From Arthrobacter sp. CJ23 (GTDB lineage Bacteria > Actinomycetota > Actinomycetes > Actinomycetales > Micrococcaceae), in NCBI RefSeq assembly GCF_024741795.1, contig NZ_CP102950.1:3782001-3846000 (forward strand): a DNA stretch of 64,000 nucleotides, written 5' to 3'. A model generated the notes under the pieces. That model worked only from the letters and a program-made list of their open reading frames with translations. It was not told where the DNA came from and searched no databases. The position numbers and the translations under genes were made by a program. This document shows positions 38,178 to 46,744 of the stretch, piece after piece. Position 1 is the stretch's first letter. The number at the start of each line of letters is the position of its first letter.

Positions 38178-38747
38178 GAGGAGCTTCAGGGCGCAGGCTG
38201 GCGGCCAGATCGGTGGCGGCACCGGCCCAGTCCGGGGAGAAGTCCTGGGCGCGTGGGCTCAGGAACACGGACCGCGCGATGTTCACCGGCCGCACCGGGT
38301 CGATGTACAGCTCCGAGTAGAGGGCGAGGCCCAGCCGGTTGGCGGTTAGGATGTCCCGGCGCCCGTTGCGGACGAACGCCGGGACATCGGTCATCGCGTC
38401 GAGGATCCGCTGCACGGTCGGCCGAACGTGCTGCGGGGCCGGCCGGCGCCGGGGCTGCGCGGACATTCCCGCGGTCCGGGCGAGGTCGAACAGGTGACCG
38501 TGCTCGGCCTCGTCCAGGTACAGCGCCCGGGACAGGGCGTCCAGCACGCTTTCGGAGACGCCTCCCAGGTTCCCGCGCTCCAGGCGGATGTAGTAGTCGA
38601 TGCTCACCCCGCCAGCATGGCGACCTCCTCCCGGCGGAGCCCCGGCACGCGCCGGTTCCCGCCGTAGGCGGGCAGCCCGGCCTGGTCCGGGCTGATTCTG
38701 GCCCGCCGGGATGCCAGGAACTCACGGATCTCGTTCCGATGGTCCAT
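38178..38747 (-). pseudogene. MmyB-type regulator, frameshifted and 3'-truncated
   Basis: Translation from the ATG at 38747 gives MDHRNEIREFLASRRARI and LRREEVAMLAG, then a TGA at 38604-38606. Restoring one G in the adjacent G-run (38607-38610) continues with VSIDYYIRLERGNLGGVSES and on through RNGRRDILTANRLGLALYSE, which closely matches the intact copy at 38949-39842. Homology stops near AATDLAASLRPEA at about 38178, so the last 110 or so residues of the effector domain are missing; the sequence then runs into the hydrolase 3' end. The GC content is like its neighbours. Either a frameshift or a sequencing error could explain the TGA, but the 3' loss is real. Confidence 0.82.
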
Positions 38748-38775
38748 GCGCCCGGCGCCGGCCGGTTCCTGCATG

Positions 38776-38907
38776 TCAGGCCTCCTGGTTCCCGCCGTAT
38801 TCCGCCTCGCTGAGGTGGTTTCCCCCCTCGGTTTCCGGCCCGGCCTCGCCAGTGAACAGCAGCTCCGCGGGTCCCCCGTTGCTGGGCGTCTTGGCTTGGA
38901 TTTCCAT
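38776..38907 (-). pseudogene. N-terminal remnant of a cupin gene
   Basis: A 43-codon frame starts MEIQAKTPSNGGPAELLFTG and then runs into unrelated sequence and a stop. The beginning resembles the start of cupins such as the one at 35818-36228 (MKLIPTAPTAKGPADRFTG). The metal-binding motifs are absent. A GAAAGAG ribosome-like site precedes the ATG. It is probably what is left of a cupin gene that was paired with the decayed regulator. Confidence 0.55.
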
Positions 38908-38948
38908 GTGATCTCTTTCTTCGGCGGTTTTGGGGCCCGACGGCGGCG

Positions 38949-39842
38949 TCAGGCTTCGTCGGTGCTGCTTGCCTTTTCGAGGGGCTGGGATTGCTGTGGC
39001 TGCGTCGCGGCCCAGCTGCCCAGGAGCCGCAGCTTTTCCTCGGTGGCCGAGCCGGGTTCGGCGGTGTAGATCAGCATTGAGAGTCCGGGGTCGGCTGCAA
39101 GGTCCAGCGCCTCGAACATGAAGTGGACGTCACCCACCACGGGGTGGTGGAAGTGCTTGAGCCCGGTGCGGTGCTGGCGCACATTGTGTGCCGCCCAGCG
39201 GGTGCGGAATTCCTCGCTGCGCATCGAGAGCTCACCCACCAGGTCAGTCAGGCCGCGGTCGTAGGGGTCGCGGCCGGACTCAGCGCGCAGGATCGCCACA
39301 GTGTCGTTGGCCGCACGGTTCCAGTCCGGGTAGAACGCGGCGGCGCGGGGATTGAGGAAGGTGAACCGGGCATGGTTCACAGGCCTCTGCGGATCGCTGT
39401 AAAGGTCCGAATACAGGGCTTCGCCCAGCTTGTTCGCGCCGAGGATGTCCAGGCGTCCGTTGCGCACGAACGCCGCTGCGCCCGTGATCGCGTCCAGGGT
39501 GAACTGCACGCTGGGCCGGATCCGCTGCTGCCGGGGAGCCCGGCGCGGCGCGGTGGTGGTGCCCGCAGCCCGGGCGAGGTCGAACAGGTGGGCATGCTCG
39601 GCCTCATCGAGTTGCAGCGCCCGGGCGAGTGCTTCCAGCACGCTTTCGGAGACGCCGCCCAGGTTCCCCCGCTCGAGGCGGATGTAGTAGTCAACGCTCA
39701 CACCGGCCAGGAGGGCCACCTCCTCGCGGCGAAGCCCGGGCACGCGGCGGTTCCCACCATAGGCAGGCAGCCCGGCCTGGTCCGGGCTGATCCTGGCCCG
39801 CCGGGACGCCAGGAACTCACGAATCTCATTGCGGTTGTCCAC
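38949..39842 (-). CDS. MmyB-type helix-turn-helix regulator, copy 3 (intact)
   Basis: A 297-residue regulator with the same layout as the copy at 36383: XRE-type domain with RRARISPDQAGLPAYGGNRR and LRREEVALLAGVSVDYYIRL, then an MmyB ligand-binding domain from about RIRPSVQFTLDAITGAAAFV to MLIYTAEPGSATEEKLRLLGSW. The GTG at 39842 is chosen because it starts the conserved DNRNEIREFLASRR segment; no ribosome site is obvious, so the mRNA may be leaderless. It is divergent from the carboxymuconolactone decarboxylase gene with the conserved promoter block 40 bases from its start. Confidence 0.9.
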   Translation of the reverse strand: MDNRNEIREFLASRRARISPDQAGLPAYGGNRRVPGLRREEVALLAGVSVDYYIRLERGNLGGVSESVLEALARALQLDEAEHAHLFDLARAAGTTTAPRRAPRQQRIRPSVQFTLDAITGAAAFVRNGRLDILGANKLGEALYSDLYSDPQRPVNHARFTFLNPRAAAFYPDWNRAANDTVAILRAESGRDPYDRGLTDLVGELSMRSEEFRTRWAAHNVRQHRTGLKHFHHPVVGDVHFMFEALDLAADPGLSMLIYTAEPGSATEEKLRLLGSWAATQPQQSQPLEKASSTDEA

Positions 39843-39882
39843 GCTGTCAACGCTAGAGGCTTTCCTAGGCTGGCGGGAGGTC

Positions 39883-39942
39883 CTGCTGGTACCTGTATCA
39901 ACAGGATCTCCCACGCAGGGACGCAGGAGCGTTTTCTGGATG
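39883..39942 (+). promoter_or_regulatory. MmyB-regulon promoter architecture, copy 2 (decarboxylase/MFS operon)
   Basis: CTG-N3-GTAC-N6-CAACAGG-N2-CTCCC at 39883-39912, then 19 bases, then TTTTCTGGATG at 39932-39942. It has the same spacing as the other two copies, lies 77 bases from block end to the ATG at 39990, and is 40 bases from the divergent regulator start. Confidence 0.7.
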
Positions 39943-39989
39943 GTGACCCCACGCAGAGGACCCAACAAGCCACGTCCAGGAGAACCACC

Positions 39990-40334
39990 ATGACCGAAAC
40001 CACCCTTTCGCCGGCCCAGCAGCTCATCGGCGACTTCGCACCGAAGCTGGTCCAGCTCACCGACGACGTCCTGTTCGGCGACGTCTGGGAACGTCCCGGC
40101 CTCTCTCCCCGCGACCGCAGCCTCGTCACGGTTTCCGCCCTGGTGTCGCTCTACCGCACCGGCCAGCAGGCATCCCATCTGCGCCGCGCCCTCGCCAACG
40201 GGCTTACCCCCGAGGAACTCATCGAAGCCATCACCCACCTCGCCTTCTACACGGGATGGCCGAATGCCATGTCCGCCATCGTCACCCTCAAGGAAATCTG
40301 CCAAGAGGGCCAAACCACGGCAGCCCAGGAGTAG
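39990..40334 (+). CDS. Carboxymuconolactone decarboxylase family protein
   Basis: A 114-residue CMD/AhpD-fold protein. VWERPGLSPRDRSLVTVSAL (about residues 32-51) and the helix with GLTPEELIEAITHLAFYTGW (about 71-90) are the family core. The CXXC of AhpD is absent, so it is of the decarboxylase rather than the peroxiredoxin-reductase branch. The ATG at 39990 has AGGAG 7 bases upstream. It is followed after 5 bases by an MFS gene, and both are downstream of the conserved MmyB-type promoter. Confidence 0.9.
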   Translation: MTETTLSPAQQLIGDFAPKLVQLTDDVLFGDVWERPGLSPRDRSLVTVSALVSLYRTGQQASHLRRALANGLTPEELIEAITHLAFYTGWPNAMSAIVTLKEICQEGQTTAAQE

Positions 40335-40339
40335 CGCCC

Positions 40340-41740
40340 GTGCCCACCTCCCTCACGTTCCGCCGTCCGCCCGCATCTGGAGCAGCGCCGGCCACGGCAG
40401 TGGCCGCCCACGCCCCCGGCCCGGCCTTGGCCGTCGCACTGCTGGGCTTCTTCGTCATCACGCTCGACGCCCTGGTGGTCAACGTTGCCTTGCCCGTGAT
40501 CGGCCAGGAACTGGGCGGCGGCATGACCGGGCTGCAGTGGGTCCTGGACAGCTACACACTCATGTTCGCCGCCCTGCTGCTCTTCGGCGGAACGCTCTCG
40601 GACCGGATCGGCGCCCGCCAGGGCTTCGGCGCCGGGCTCCTGGTCTTCGTCGCCGCCTCGGCCGCCTGCGCGCTGGCCCCCTCGCTCGGCTGGCTCGTGG
40701 CGGCCCGCTTCCTGCAAGGCGCAGGAGCGGCGCTGATGATGCCGGCATCCCTCGCCCTGATCCGCGAGGCATTCCCGGACCCGGTCCGGCGCGCCCGCGC
40801 CATCGCCGTCTGGTCGGTGGGCGGGGCCGTCGCCTCGGCGGCCGGCCCCGTGCTGGGCGGTTTCCTGGCCCTGTCCAGCTGGCGCTCCATCTTCTTCATC
40901 AACCTGCCCGTCGGCCTACTGGCCCTGTTCCTGCTCAGCCGCATCCCCCGCTCCCCCGGGCAGGCTGTCCCCTTCGACTGGACCGGCCAGGCGACCGCGA
41001 TCCTCGGCATGGGGGCGCTGACGTACGGGGTGATCGAGGGCGGCGCCGTGGGCTTCGATGCACCGCAGGTGCTGCTCGCTTTGGGGATCGCGACGGCGGC
41101 CCTGCTCGCCTTCCTGCTTTCCCAGTCCCGCGGTTCCCAGCCGATGCTGCCCCTGGACATGTTCCGTTCCAGGCCCGTGGCGGTGTCCATGTCCGTGGGC
41201 TTCGCCTTCACCGTGGCCTTCTACGGCATGGTGTTCCTGCTCAGCCTGTACCTCCAGCAGGACAGGGGCCTGTCCGCTTTGGAGACCGGCCTGGTGTTCC
41301 TGCCGATGACGGCACTGGTCGCCTTCAGCAACCTGCTCTCGGCCAGGATCGCCGCACGGTACGGGCCCAAGGTGCCCATCGCCGTCGGGCAGGCCCTCAT
41401 GGCGGCAGGCCTCCTGGCCATCGCCTTGGCGGCGGCGGAGGCGCCCACGGCAACGCTGGCAGTGCTCATGATCCCGGTGGGGCTGGGTGGTTCGCTGTCC
41501 ATCCCGCCCATGACGGCGGTGCTCCTGGACAGCGTCCCGGCCCGGCGCGCCGGGGCGGCAAGCGGCGGCCTGAACACCTGCCGGCAACTGGGCGGCGCCC
41601 TGGCCATCGCGGTCTTCGGGACGCTCATCGCCCACCACGGCTTCCCGGACGGGCTCCGCATCAGCCTGCTGGCCGCCGTCGGGCTGCTGATCCTGACCAC
41701 CGCTGCCAGCCTGACGCTGCGCCCCTCCCGGCGGGGCTGA
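40340..41740 (+). CDS. MFS drug-efflux-type transporter (DHA2 / EmrB-QacA group)
   Basis: A 466-residue, 14-helix carrier. The first-helix region is FFVITLDALVVNVALPVIG, the motif GTLSDRIGARQGFGAG marks loop 2-3, and motif C-like GGAVASAAGPVLGGFLAL is in helix 5, a hallmark of exporters. SIFFINLPVG is typical of the DHA2 group. The GTG at 40340 has AGGAG 8 bases upstream, within the end of the decarboxylase gene. It probably exports a toxic metabolite or drug as part of the MmyB-type regulon. Confidence 0.9.
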   Translation: MPTSLTFRRPPASGAAPATAVAAHAPGPALAVALLGFFVITLDALVVNVALPVIGQELGGGMTGLQWVLDSYTLMFAALLLFGGTLSDRIGARQGFGAGLLVFVAASAACALAPSLGWLVAARFLQGAGAALMMPASLALIREAFPDPVRRARAIAVWSVGGAVASAAGPVLGGFLALSSWRSIFFINLPVGLLALFLLSRIPRSPGQAVPFDWTGQATAILGMGALTYGVIEGGAVGFDAPQVLLALGIATAALLAFLLSQSRGSQPMLPLDMFRSRPVAVSMSVGFAFTVAFYGMVFLLSLYLQQDRGLSALETGLVFLPMTALVAFSNLLSARIAARYGPKVPIAVGQALMAAGLLAIALAAAEAPTATLAVLMIPVGLGGSLSIPPMTAVLLDSVPARRAGAASGGLNTCRQLGGALAIAVFGTLIAHHGFPDGLRISLLAAVGLLILTTAASLTLRPSRRG

Positions 41741-41765
41741 ACAGCCGGCCGGACCCCAAGGGGTT

Positions 41766-41825
41766 CTGCCAGTACCCGGACCAACAGGGACTCCCGCTGC
41801 GGGAAGGGTTCCTGTTTTCTTGAAG
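41766..41825 (+). promoter_or_regulatory. MmyB-regulon promoter architecture, copy 3 (alcohol dehydrogenase)
   Basis: CTG-N3-GTAC-N6-CAACAGG-N2-CTCCC at 41766-41795, then 19 bases, then TTTTCTTGAAG at 41815-41825. The downstream box is identical to that of the cupin operon. It lies 67 bases from block end to the ATG at 41863. Confidence 0.7.
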
Positions 41826-41862
41826 ACAGACACGAAAAGCCACCCACGAACTCTGGAGAACC

Positions 41863-42906
41863 ATGCTTACCGCCAACGCCTACGCCGCCCCGTCCGCCAT
41901 GGAAGACCTCGTCCCCACCACCGTTGAACGCCGCGACGTCGGCCCGCACGACGTCCTGATTGAGATCAAGTTCGCCGGCATCTGCCACTCGGACATCCAC
42001 ACCGTCCGCGGCGACTGGGGACCGCAGCAGTACCCGCTGGCCCCCGGCCACGAGATCGCGGGCATCGTCATCGGGCTCGGTTCCGAGGTCACCCGCCACA
42101 AGCTCGGCGACCGGGTGGGCGTGGGCTGCATGGTCAACTCCTGCCGGGAATGCGCCAACTGCAAGAAGGGCGAGGAGCAGTACTGCCTGGCCGGCATGAC
42201 CGGCACCTACGGCGCGGTGGACCGCGACGGCACGGTCACCCAGGGCGGCTACTCCACCCACGTGGTGGTCACCGAGCACTTCGTGGTCCGGATCCCGGAT
42301 GCCCTGGAGCTGGACGTCGCCGCTCCCCTGCTGTGCGCGGGCATCACCACCTACTCCCCCTTGCGGCACTGGGGTGCCGGCGCCGGCAAGCAGGTTGCCG
42401 TCGTCGGGCTCGGCGGACTCGGCCACATGGCCGTCAAGATCGCACACGCCATGGGCGCCGAGGTTACCGTGCTGTCCCAGTCGCTGAAGAAGATGGAAGA
42501 CGGCTTGCAGCTGGGCGCGGACCACTTCTACGCCACCAGCGACGCCGGCACTTTCGAGACGCTCGCGGGCACCTTCGACCTGATCATCAACACCGTCAGC
42601 GCCCCGATCGACATCAGCTCCTACCTGCAGCTGCTCTCCCTCGACGGTGCCCTGGTGAACGTCGGCGCTCCCGCGGAACCGCTCCCGGTCAACGTGTTCT
42701 CGCTGATCCTGGGACGCCGCTCCTTCGCCGGATCGGCGATCGGCGGCATCCGCGAAACCCAGGAGATGCTCGATTTCTGTGCCGAGCACGGCCTGGGAGC
42801 GGAGATCGAGGTCATCCCGGCCAGCAAGATCAACGAGGCCTACGAGCGGGTGCTCGCCTCGGATGTGCGGTACCGCTTCGTGATCGACACCGCGACCATG
42901 GGCTAA
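41863..42906 (+). CDS. Zinc-dependent alcohol dehydrogenase (cinnamyl/YahK type)
   Basis: A 347-residue medium-chain dehydrogenase. Catalytic zinc ligands are visible as C41 in AGICHSDIH and H63-E64 in PGHEIAGIV. The structural zinc cysteines C94, C97, C100 and C108 are in [16 protein letters not shown]. The Rossmann motif is [17 protein letters not shown]. It is of the group that reduces a wide range of aldehydes with NADPH. It has its own copy of the MmyB-type promoter. Its stop overlaps the end of a dihydrofolate-reductase-like remnant on the other strand. Confidence 0.93.
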   Translation: MLTANAYAAPSAMEDLVPTTVERRDVGPHDVLIEIKFAGICHSDIHTVRGDWGPQQYPLAPGHEIAGIVIGLGSEVTRHKLGDRVGVGCMVNSCRECANCKKGEEQYCLAGMTGTYGAVDRDGTVTQGGYSTHVVVTEHFVVRIPDALELDVAAPLLCAGITTYSPLRHWGAGAGKQVAVVGLGGLGHMAVKIAHAMGAEVTVLSQSLKKMEDGLQLGADHFYATSDAGTFETLAGTFDLIINTVSAPIDISSYLQLLSLDGALVNVGAPAEPLPVNVFSLILGRRSFAGSAIGGIRETQEMLDFCAEHGLGAEIEVIPASKINEAYERVLASDVRYRFVIDTATMG

Positions 42907-42998
42907 GCCGCGTAGCGGAGGTAGACCACGCCGTTGCCGTCGGCGTCGGCAATGTAGCCGTCCAGGGACGTGATGCCTGAGTAGATGAGCTTGGCCAT
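42903..42998 (-). pseudogene. Internally deleted RibD C-terminal/dihydrofolate reductase-like gene
   Basis: A 31-codon frame reads MAKLIYSGITSLDGYIADAD, then [11 protein letters not shown] and a stop. The first part is a clear N-terminus of the RibD_C/DHFR-like family, and NGVVYLRY is the typical C-terminal end of the same family. About 150 residues between them are missing, consistent with one in-frame internal deletion. It cannot be functional. Its stop overlaps the alcohol dehydrogenase stop. Confidence 0.75.
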
Positions 42999-43026
42999 GC
43001 CGTATCTTTCCCCCTCAACGCCCCCC

Positions 43027-43758
43027 TCAGCGCGCGTACCGAGCGGTGAAGTTCCGGAGGATCTTCATCGGCTCGGTGGCCGTGAACCTGCGGGCGTCCG
43101 CCATCAGCTGTTCCGCCTGCTCGGGCGGGAAGTAGCCGGAGTGGCGGTAGGTGTCGATCCGGGTGACGAGCCCTTCGGCGTCGAGCTCCGGATGGAACTG
43201 GGTGGCGTAGAGGTTCTCCTTGATGCGGAACATCTGCACGGGGCAGGCTGCCGAGCTCGCCAGAAGCACGGCGTTGGCGGGCAGGACGGTGCAGGCCTCC
43301 TTGTGGCCGGTGAACGCGATGAACCGTTCGGACAGGCCGTTCAGGAGCGGGTCACGGACGCCCTCGGCGGTGAGCTTGATGGTCACGCTGCCGAGGCCTT
43401 CGCCGTACGTCCGGTCAATCACGGCGCCCTGGTGCAGGCCGAGGGTTCCGACGCCGTAGCAGGCGCCGAGGAACGGGAAGTCGGCTGCCACGATCCGGTC
43501 CAGCAGCCGGGCCAACTCGGACTCCACGCGCTGCTGCGTCTCGCTTTTGTGCTCCGGCGGGTCGCTGGAGGTGAATGGGCTGCCGCCCACGATCACGCCG
43601 GAATAGTCCTGCAGATCGAGTTCCGGCAAGGGAGCGGCTTCCATCCGGATGCGTTCCAGCCGTTCCGGAGCCAGTCCGCCAAAGCGCAGATATGCCCGGT
43701 ATTCTTCCTCGGCGGCGGCATCCTGGGCACGGGATGCAAGCAGGACAAACGGCTTCAC
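43027..43758 (-). CDS. Class I glutamine amidotransferase-like protein
   Basis: A 243-residue protein of the stand-alone GATase1 group. The nucleophile Cys100 is in FPFLGACYGVG, the His/Glu pair H189-x-E191 is in YATQFHPELD, and the oxyanion strand is VIVGGSPFTSSD. Such proteins resemble GuaA-type amidotransferase domains without a synthetase and may act as gamma-glutamyl hydrolases. The start is GTG 43758, before KPFVLLASRA. It is divergent from the penicillin-binding protein gene. Confidence 0.88.
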   Translation of the reverse strand: MKPFVLLASRAQDAAAEEEYRAYLRFGGLAPERLERIRMEAAPLPELDLQDYSGVIVGGSPFTSSDPPEHKSETQQRVESELARLLDRIVAADFPFLGACYGVGTLGLHQGAVIDRTYGEGLGSVTIKLTAEGVRDPLLNGLSERFIAFTGHKEACTVLPANAVLLASSAACPVQMFRIKENLYATQFHPELDAEGLVTRIDTYRHSGYFPPEQAEQLMADARRFTATEPMKILRNFTARYAR

Positions 43759-43872
43759 ACGCTAAGTGTGCACCGGCCCGGGCCGGTCCGCTACTGCCCG
43801 GCCCGGCGCTATCTACAAAGCGGAATTCCGGCGTATTCTAAAGCATCGTCGGACTCGTGATAGCGGGAAAAG

Positions 43873-46059
43873 ATGGCGCGAAAGAACCGACCGAGACTTG
43901 GTCTTGCCGCAACCCTTGGCGGGGTGATCGGCTTTTTCATAGTGAGTGCGCTTTGCGGTGTTCTGGCCGCCAGCCTGATGCTTCCGGCCGTCGCTTTTAC
44001 GCAAGCCACGGTGGGAACTTCCGTTTCTTTTTTTGAGGGTCTTCCTGCCGAACTTGAGGTCAATGCGCCGGCGCAGTCAACAAAGGTCCTTGCCTCTGAC
44101 GGCCAGCTGATCGCCAGTTTCTATGCGGAGAACCGCATCAAAGTTTCCCTTGACCAAATATCGCCCTATGTCAGGCAGGCGATTGTCGCCGTCGAGGACC
44201 GCCGCTTTTACGAGCACAACGGAGTGGATACCCAGGGAATTGTCCGGGCGCTGAGTTACAACCTCACGGGAAAGGGCAGGCAGGGTGCCTCGACGCTGAC
44301 GCAGCAATATGTCACCAATGTGCTCAACGAATCGCGGATTTCAGCCGACAGGGGTGATCTGGTGGTGCTGAGCGGGCAGAAATCCGTGGGCGACAAAGTC
44401 CGCGAAATCAAGCTCGCCCTGGAACTCGAAAAGCGATACACCAAGGACCAGATCCTTGAGGGATACCTCAACATTGTGTTCTTTAACCGGGACGCCTACG
44501 GGATTGAGGCCGCGGCCCGCTATTTCTTCAGCACGTCTGCCAAGGACCTCACCCTGCCGCAGTCGGCCCTGCTCGCCGGCCTGGTGAACAGCCCCAGCCT
44601 CTACAACCCCGCCGTCAATCCCGAGCTCTCGCTGAGCCGCCGCAACCGCGTGCTGAACGACATGCTTGAGCAGGGCATGATCCAGCAAGCAGAGTACGAC
44701 GCCGCCATCGCCACCGGCGTCGACCTCAAGATCACGCCCGCGAGGCAGGGCTGCGCCAACGCAGTGATGGCGGTTTACTTCTGCGACTACGTGGCCCACC
44801 TGATCCTCAACAACCCCGTCTATGGGGTCTCCCTCTCGGAACGGAACAACTTCCTCTACCGCGGCGGCCTGACCATCACCACCACACTGGACAGCCGCCT
44901 TCAGCCGGTGGCCCAGGCGCAGGTGGACGCGACGGCGGGCGCGAATCCTGACAAGTGGGGTTCGTCCATGGTCTCGATTGAGCCAGGCACGGGCCGGATC
45001 CTCGCCATGGTGCAAAACACCGTGTACCTGCCCGAGCCGGGGAAGTTCGACACCCAGCTGAACTTCAACGTGGATTCCAAGGACGCCAACGGCAACGACC
45101 TCAACGGCGCCGGCGGCTTCCAGCCCGGATCCACCATGAAGCCCTTCACCTTCGCGGAGTGGCTCAACGAGGGCAAGTCCATCACGGGCGTGGTGGACGC
45201 GTCCCGCCGCGTGTACCCGGTCGGCTTCCCGTGGAGGTCCAGCTGCGGCAAGGTGTTGGGCGGCTACAGCACGGCACAGAAGAACGCGGGGCTGGGCGCC
45301 GATGAGGACCTGCAGAACAACGACCTCGGCTACTACCGCCCCATGCCGGTCAACTACGGCCTCTACAACTCCATCAACACCGCAACGTTCGCCTCGGCCG
45401 CGCAGCTGGACTTCTGCGGTATCCAGAAGATCGTGGACACGGTGGGCCTCCACAGCGGCCTGGACAACGCACAGATCAACATGCACCAGCTGGGCAACCT
45501 GCTGGGCGCCATCGGCGTGGCACCGCTCGTCCTGGCCAACGCCTTCGCCACGTTCGCGAACGATGGCCGGTACTGCGCCCCGATCGCCATTGCGTCCGTG
45601 ACGGACTCGTCCGGACAGCAGTTCCCGGCCCAGACCAGCGAGTGCCGGGCCGCCGTCAAACCCGAGGTCGCCCGCGGCGTCAACTCCGTGCTGCAGGACA
45701 TGCTGAAGGTCGGCTCCGGCTACTGGATCCATCCGAAGGTCTACAGCGTGGCGCCCGTCGCGGCCAAGACCGGTACCAACAACACCAACGGCTCCACCTG
45801 GGTGGTCGGCTACACCAGGGGCATCGCCACCGCCTCCTTCTTCGGCGATGCCCTGGAGGGGCAGGGCCGGCTCGGCCGGGACGTGGTCATCAACGGCAAC
45901 CACTACAAGAACCTTGACGGGTACATGCTCGCCGGCCCGCAGTGGGCCAACTACATGCTGGCCGTCGCCCCGCTATACCGCACGGATCCCTTCCCCGCGC
46001 CGCCGGCCTCCATGGTCCAGACGCCGGCACCGCAGCCCAAGCCTTCTACGACGCGGTGA
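43873..46059 (+). CDS. Class A penicillin-binding protein (transglycosylase/transpeptidase)
   Basis: A 728-residue bifunctional cell-wall synthase anchored by one N-terminal membrane helix (about residues 10-35). The GT51 transglycosylase carries EDRRFYEHNGVD (about 108-119) and GASTLTQQYVTN (about 137-148). The transpeptidase carries STMK with the active-site Ser near residue 421, SIN near 501 and KTGTNN near 633. The C-terminus is Pro-rich. It polymerises and crosslinks peptidoglycan outside the membrane. The first 250 bases are less GC-rich than the rest. It appears monocistronic. Confidence 0.93.
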   Translation: MARKNRPRLGLAATLGGVIGFFIVSALCGVLAASLMLPAVAFTQATVGTSVSFFEGLPAELEVNAPAQSTKVLASDGQLIASFYAENRIKVSLDQISPYVRQAIVAVEDRRFYEHNGVDTQGIVRALSYNLTGKGRQGASTLTQQYVTNVLNESRISADRGDLVVLSGQKSVGDKVREIKLALELEKRYTKDQILEGYLNIVFFNRDAYGIEAAARYFFSTSAKDLTLPQSALLAGLVNSPSLYNPAVNPELSLSRRNRVLNDMLEQGMIQQAEYDAAIATGVDLKITPARQGCANAVMAVYFCDYVAHLILNNPVYGVSLSERNNFLYRGGLTITTTLDSRLQPVAQAQVDATAGANPDKWGSSMVSIEPGTGRILAMVQNTVYLPEPGKFDTQLNFNVDSKDANGNDLNGAGGFQPGSTMKPFTFAEWLNEGKSITGVVDASRRVYPVGFPWRSSCGKVLGGYSTAQKNAGLGADEDLQNNDLGYYRPMPVNYGLYNSINTATFASAAQLDFCGIQKIVDTVGLHSGLDNAQINMHQLGNLLGAIGVAPLVLANAFATFANDGRYCAPIAIASVTDSSGQQFPAQTSECRAAVKPEVARGVNSVLQDMLKVGSGYWIHPKVYSVAPVAAKTGTNNTNGSTWVVGYTRGIATASFFGDALEGQGRLGRDVVINGNHYKNLDGYMLAGPQWANYMLAVAPLYRTDPFPAPPASMVQTPAPQPKPSTTR

Positions 46060-46098
46060 CGGGCCCGGCGACGGGTACGCCGTAACTGCAGCCGCGCC

Positions 46099-46740
46099 CT
46101 AGCCCCGGACGGCCGCCCTGTTCGGCCTTGCCCGTTCGACGTCGGCGGCGCTTTCGGCCCGGCCCTGGGCACCCAGGCCGGCCACCACGCCGTCGATGTC
46201 GGCCTCGCTCCTGTTCTGGCTGAGCTTGGTCTTCGCCTCGATCCGCGTGATGAGCAGTTCGACGCCGACTATCGCGCGCAGCTGGCCCGCGATGAAGCGC
46301 TCCGGTGCGTCATCCACGGACCACGGCCGCTCGAACCGGGCTTCGTGGACGTTGCTCAGCCGCCTCACGTGGTTGCCGAGCCACACCGGGTCGTCGTGGA
46401 TCACCAGGGTGCCGTACACGTGGGCCGTGGAGTAGTTCCAGGTGGGGACAACGCGTCCGTGTTCGGCCTTCGAGGCGTACCAGGAGGGCGAAACGTAGTC
46501 GTCCCGGCCTTGGATGATGGCGAGTGATTCCCCGATGGCAGGCTCGGCCCACTGCGTGTTGTTCCGGGCCAGGTGCCCGTGCAGGGCTCCGTGTTCTCCA
46601 ATGGAGGGCTCATGGATGAGGGGCAGCATGGTGGCGAGCAGGCCCTGGGAGGTCATGGTGACCAGGTTGGCCGCGGCCGACCGGGCGAGCAGGTCCTGGA
46701 TGGCGGCGGTGCTGGCTGCGAAGTGCGCTGGGATGTACAT
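46099..46740 (-). CDS. PaiB-type FMN-binding negative transcriptional regulator
   Basis: A 213-residue PaiB family protein. MYIPAHFAASTAAIQDLL begins the family domain, GRDDYVSPSWYASKAEHGRVVPTWNY is its hallmark, and VVGLEL-like VVGVELLITRIEAKTKLSQNRS follows. The fold is a split-barrel flavin-binding one. I start at ATG 46740, which has AAAGGA about 8 bases upstream; an ATG at 46764 would add eight residues. It begins 4 bases after the EamA stop, so the two form an operon controlled by the divergent MocR regulator. Confidence 0.9.
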   Translation of the reverse strand: MYIPAHFAASTAAIQDLLARSAAANLVTMTSQGLLATMLPLIHEPSIGEHGALHGHLARNNTQWAEPAIGESLAIIQGRDDYVSPSWYASKAEHGRVVPTWNYSTAHVYGTLVIHDDPVWLGNHVRRLSNVHEARFERPWSVDDAPERFIAGQLRAIVGVELLITRIEAKTKLSQNRSEADIDGVVAGLGAQGRAESAADVERARPNRAAVRG

Positions 46741-46744
46741 GGGT

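Noticed and set aside
40264..41823. Second plus-strand frame overlapping the MFS efflux gene
   Set aside because: Arg/Pro/Gly-rich out-of-frame translation of the transporter; the MFS frame has all the family motifs and a proper ribosome site.
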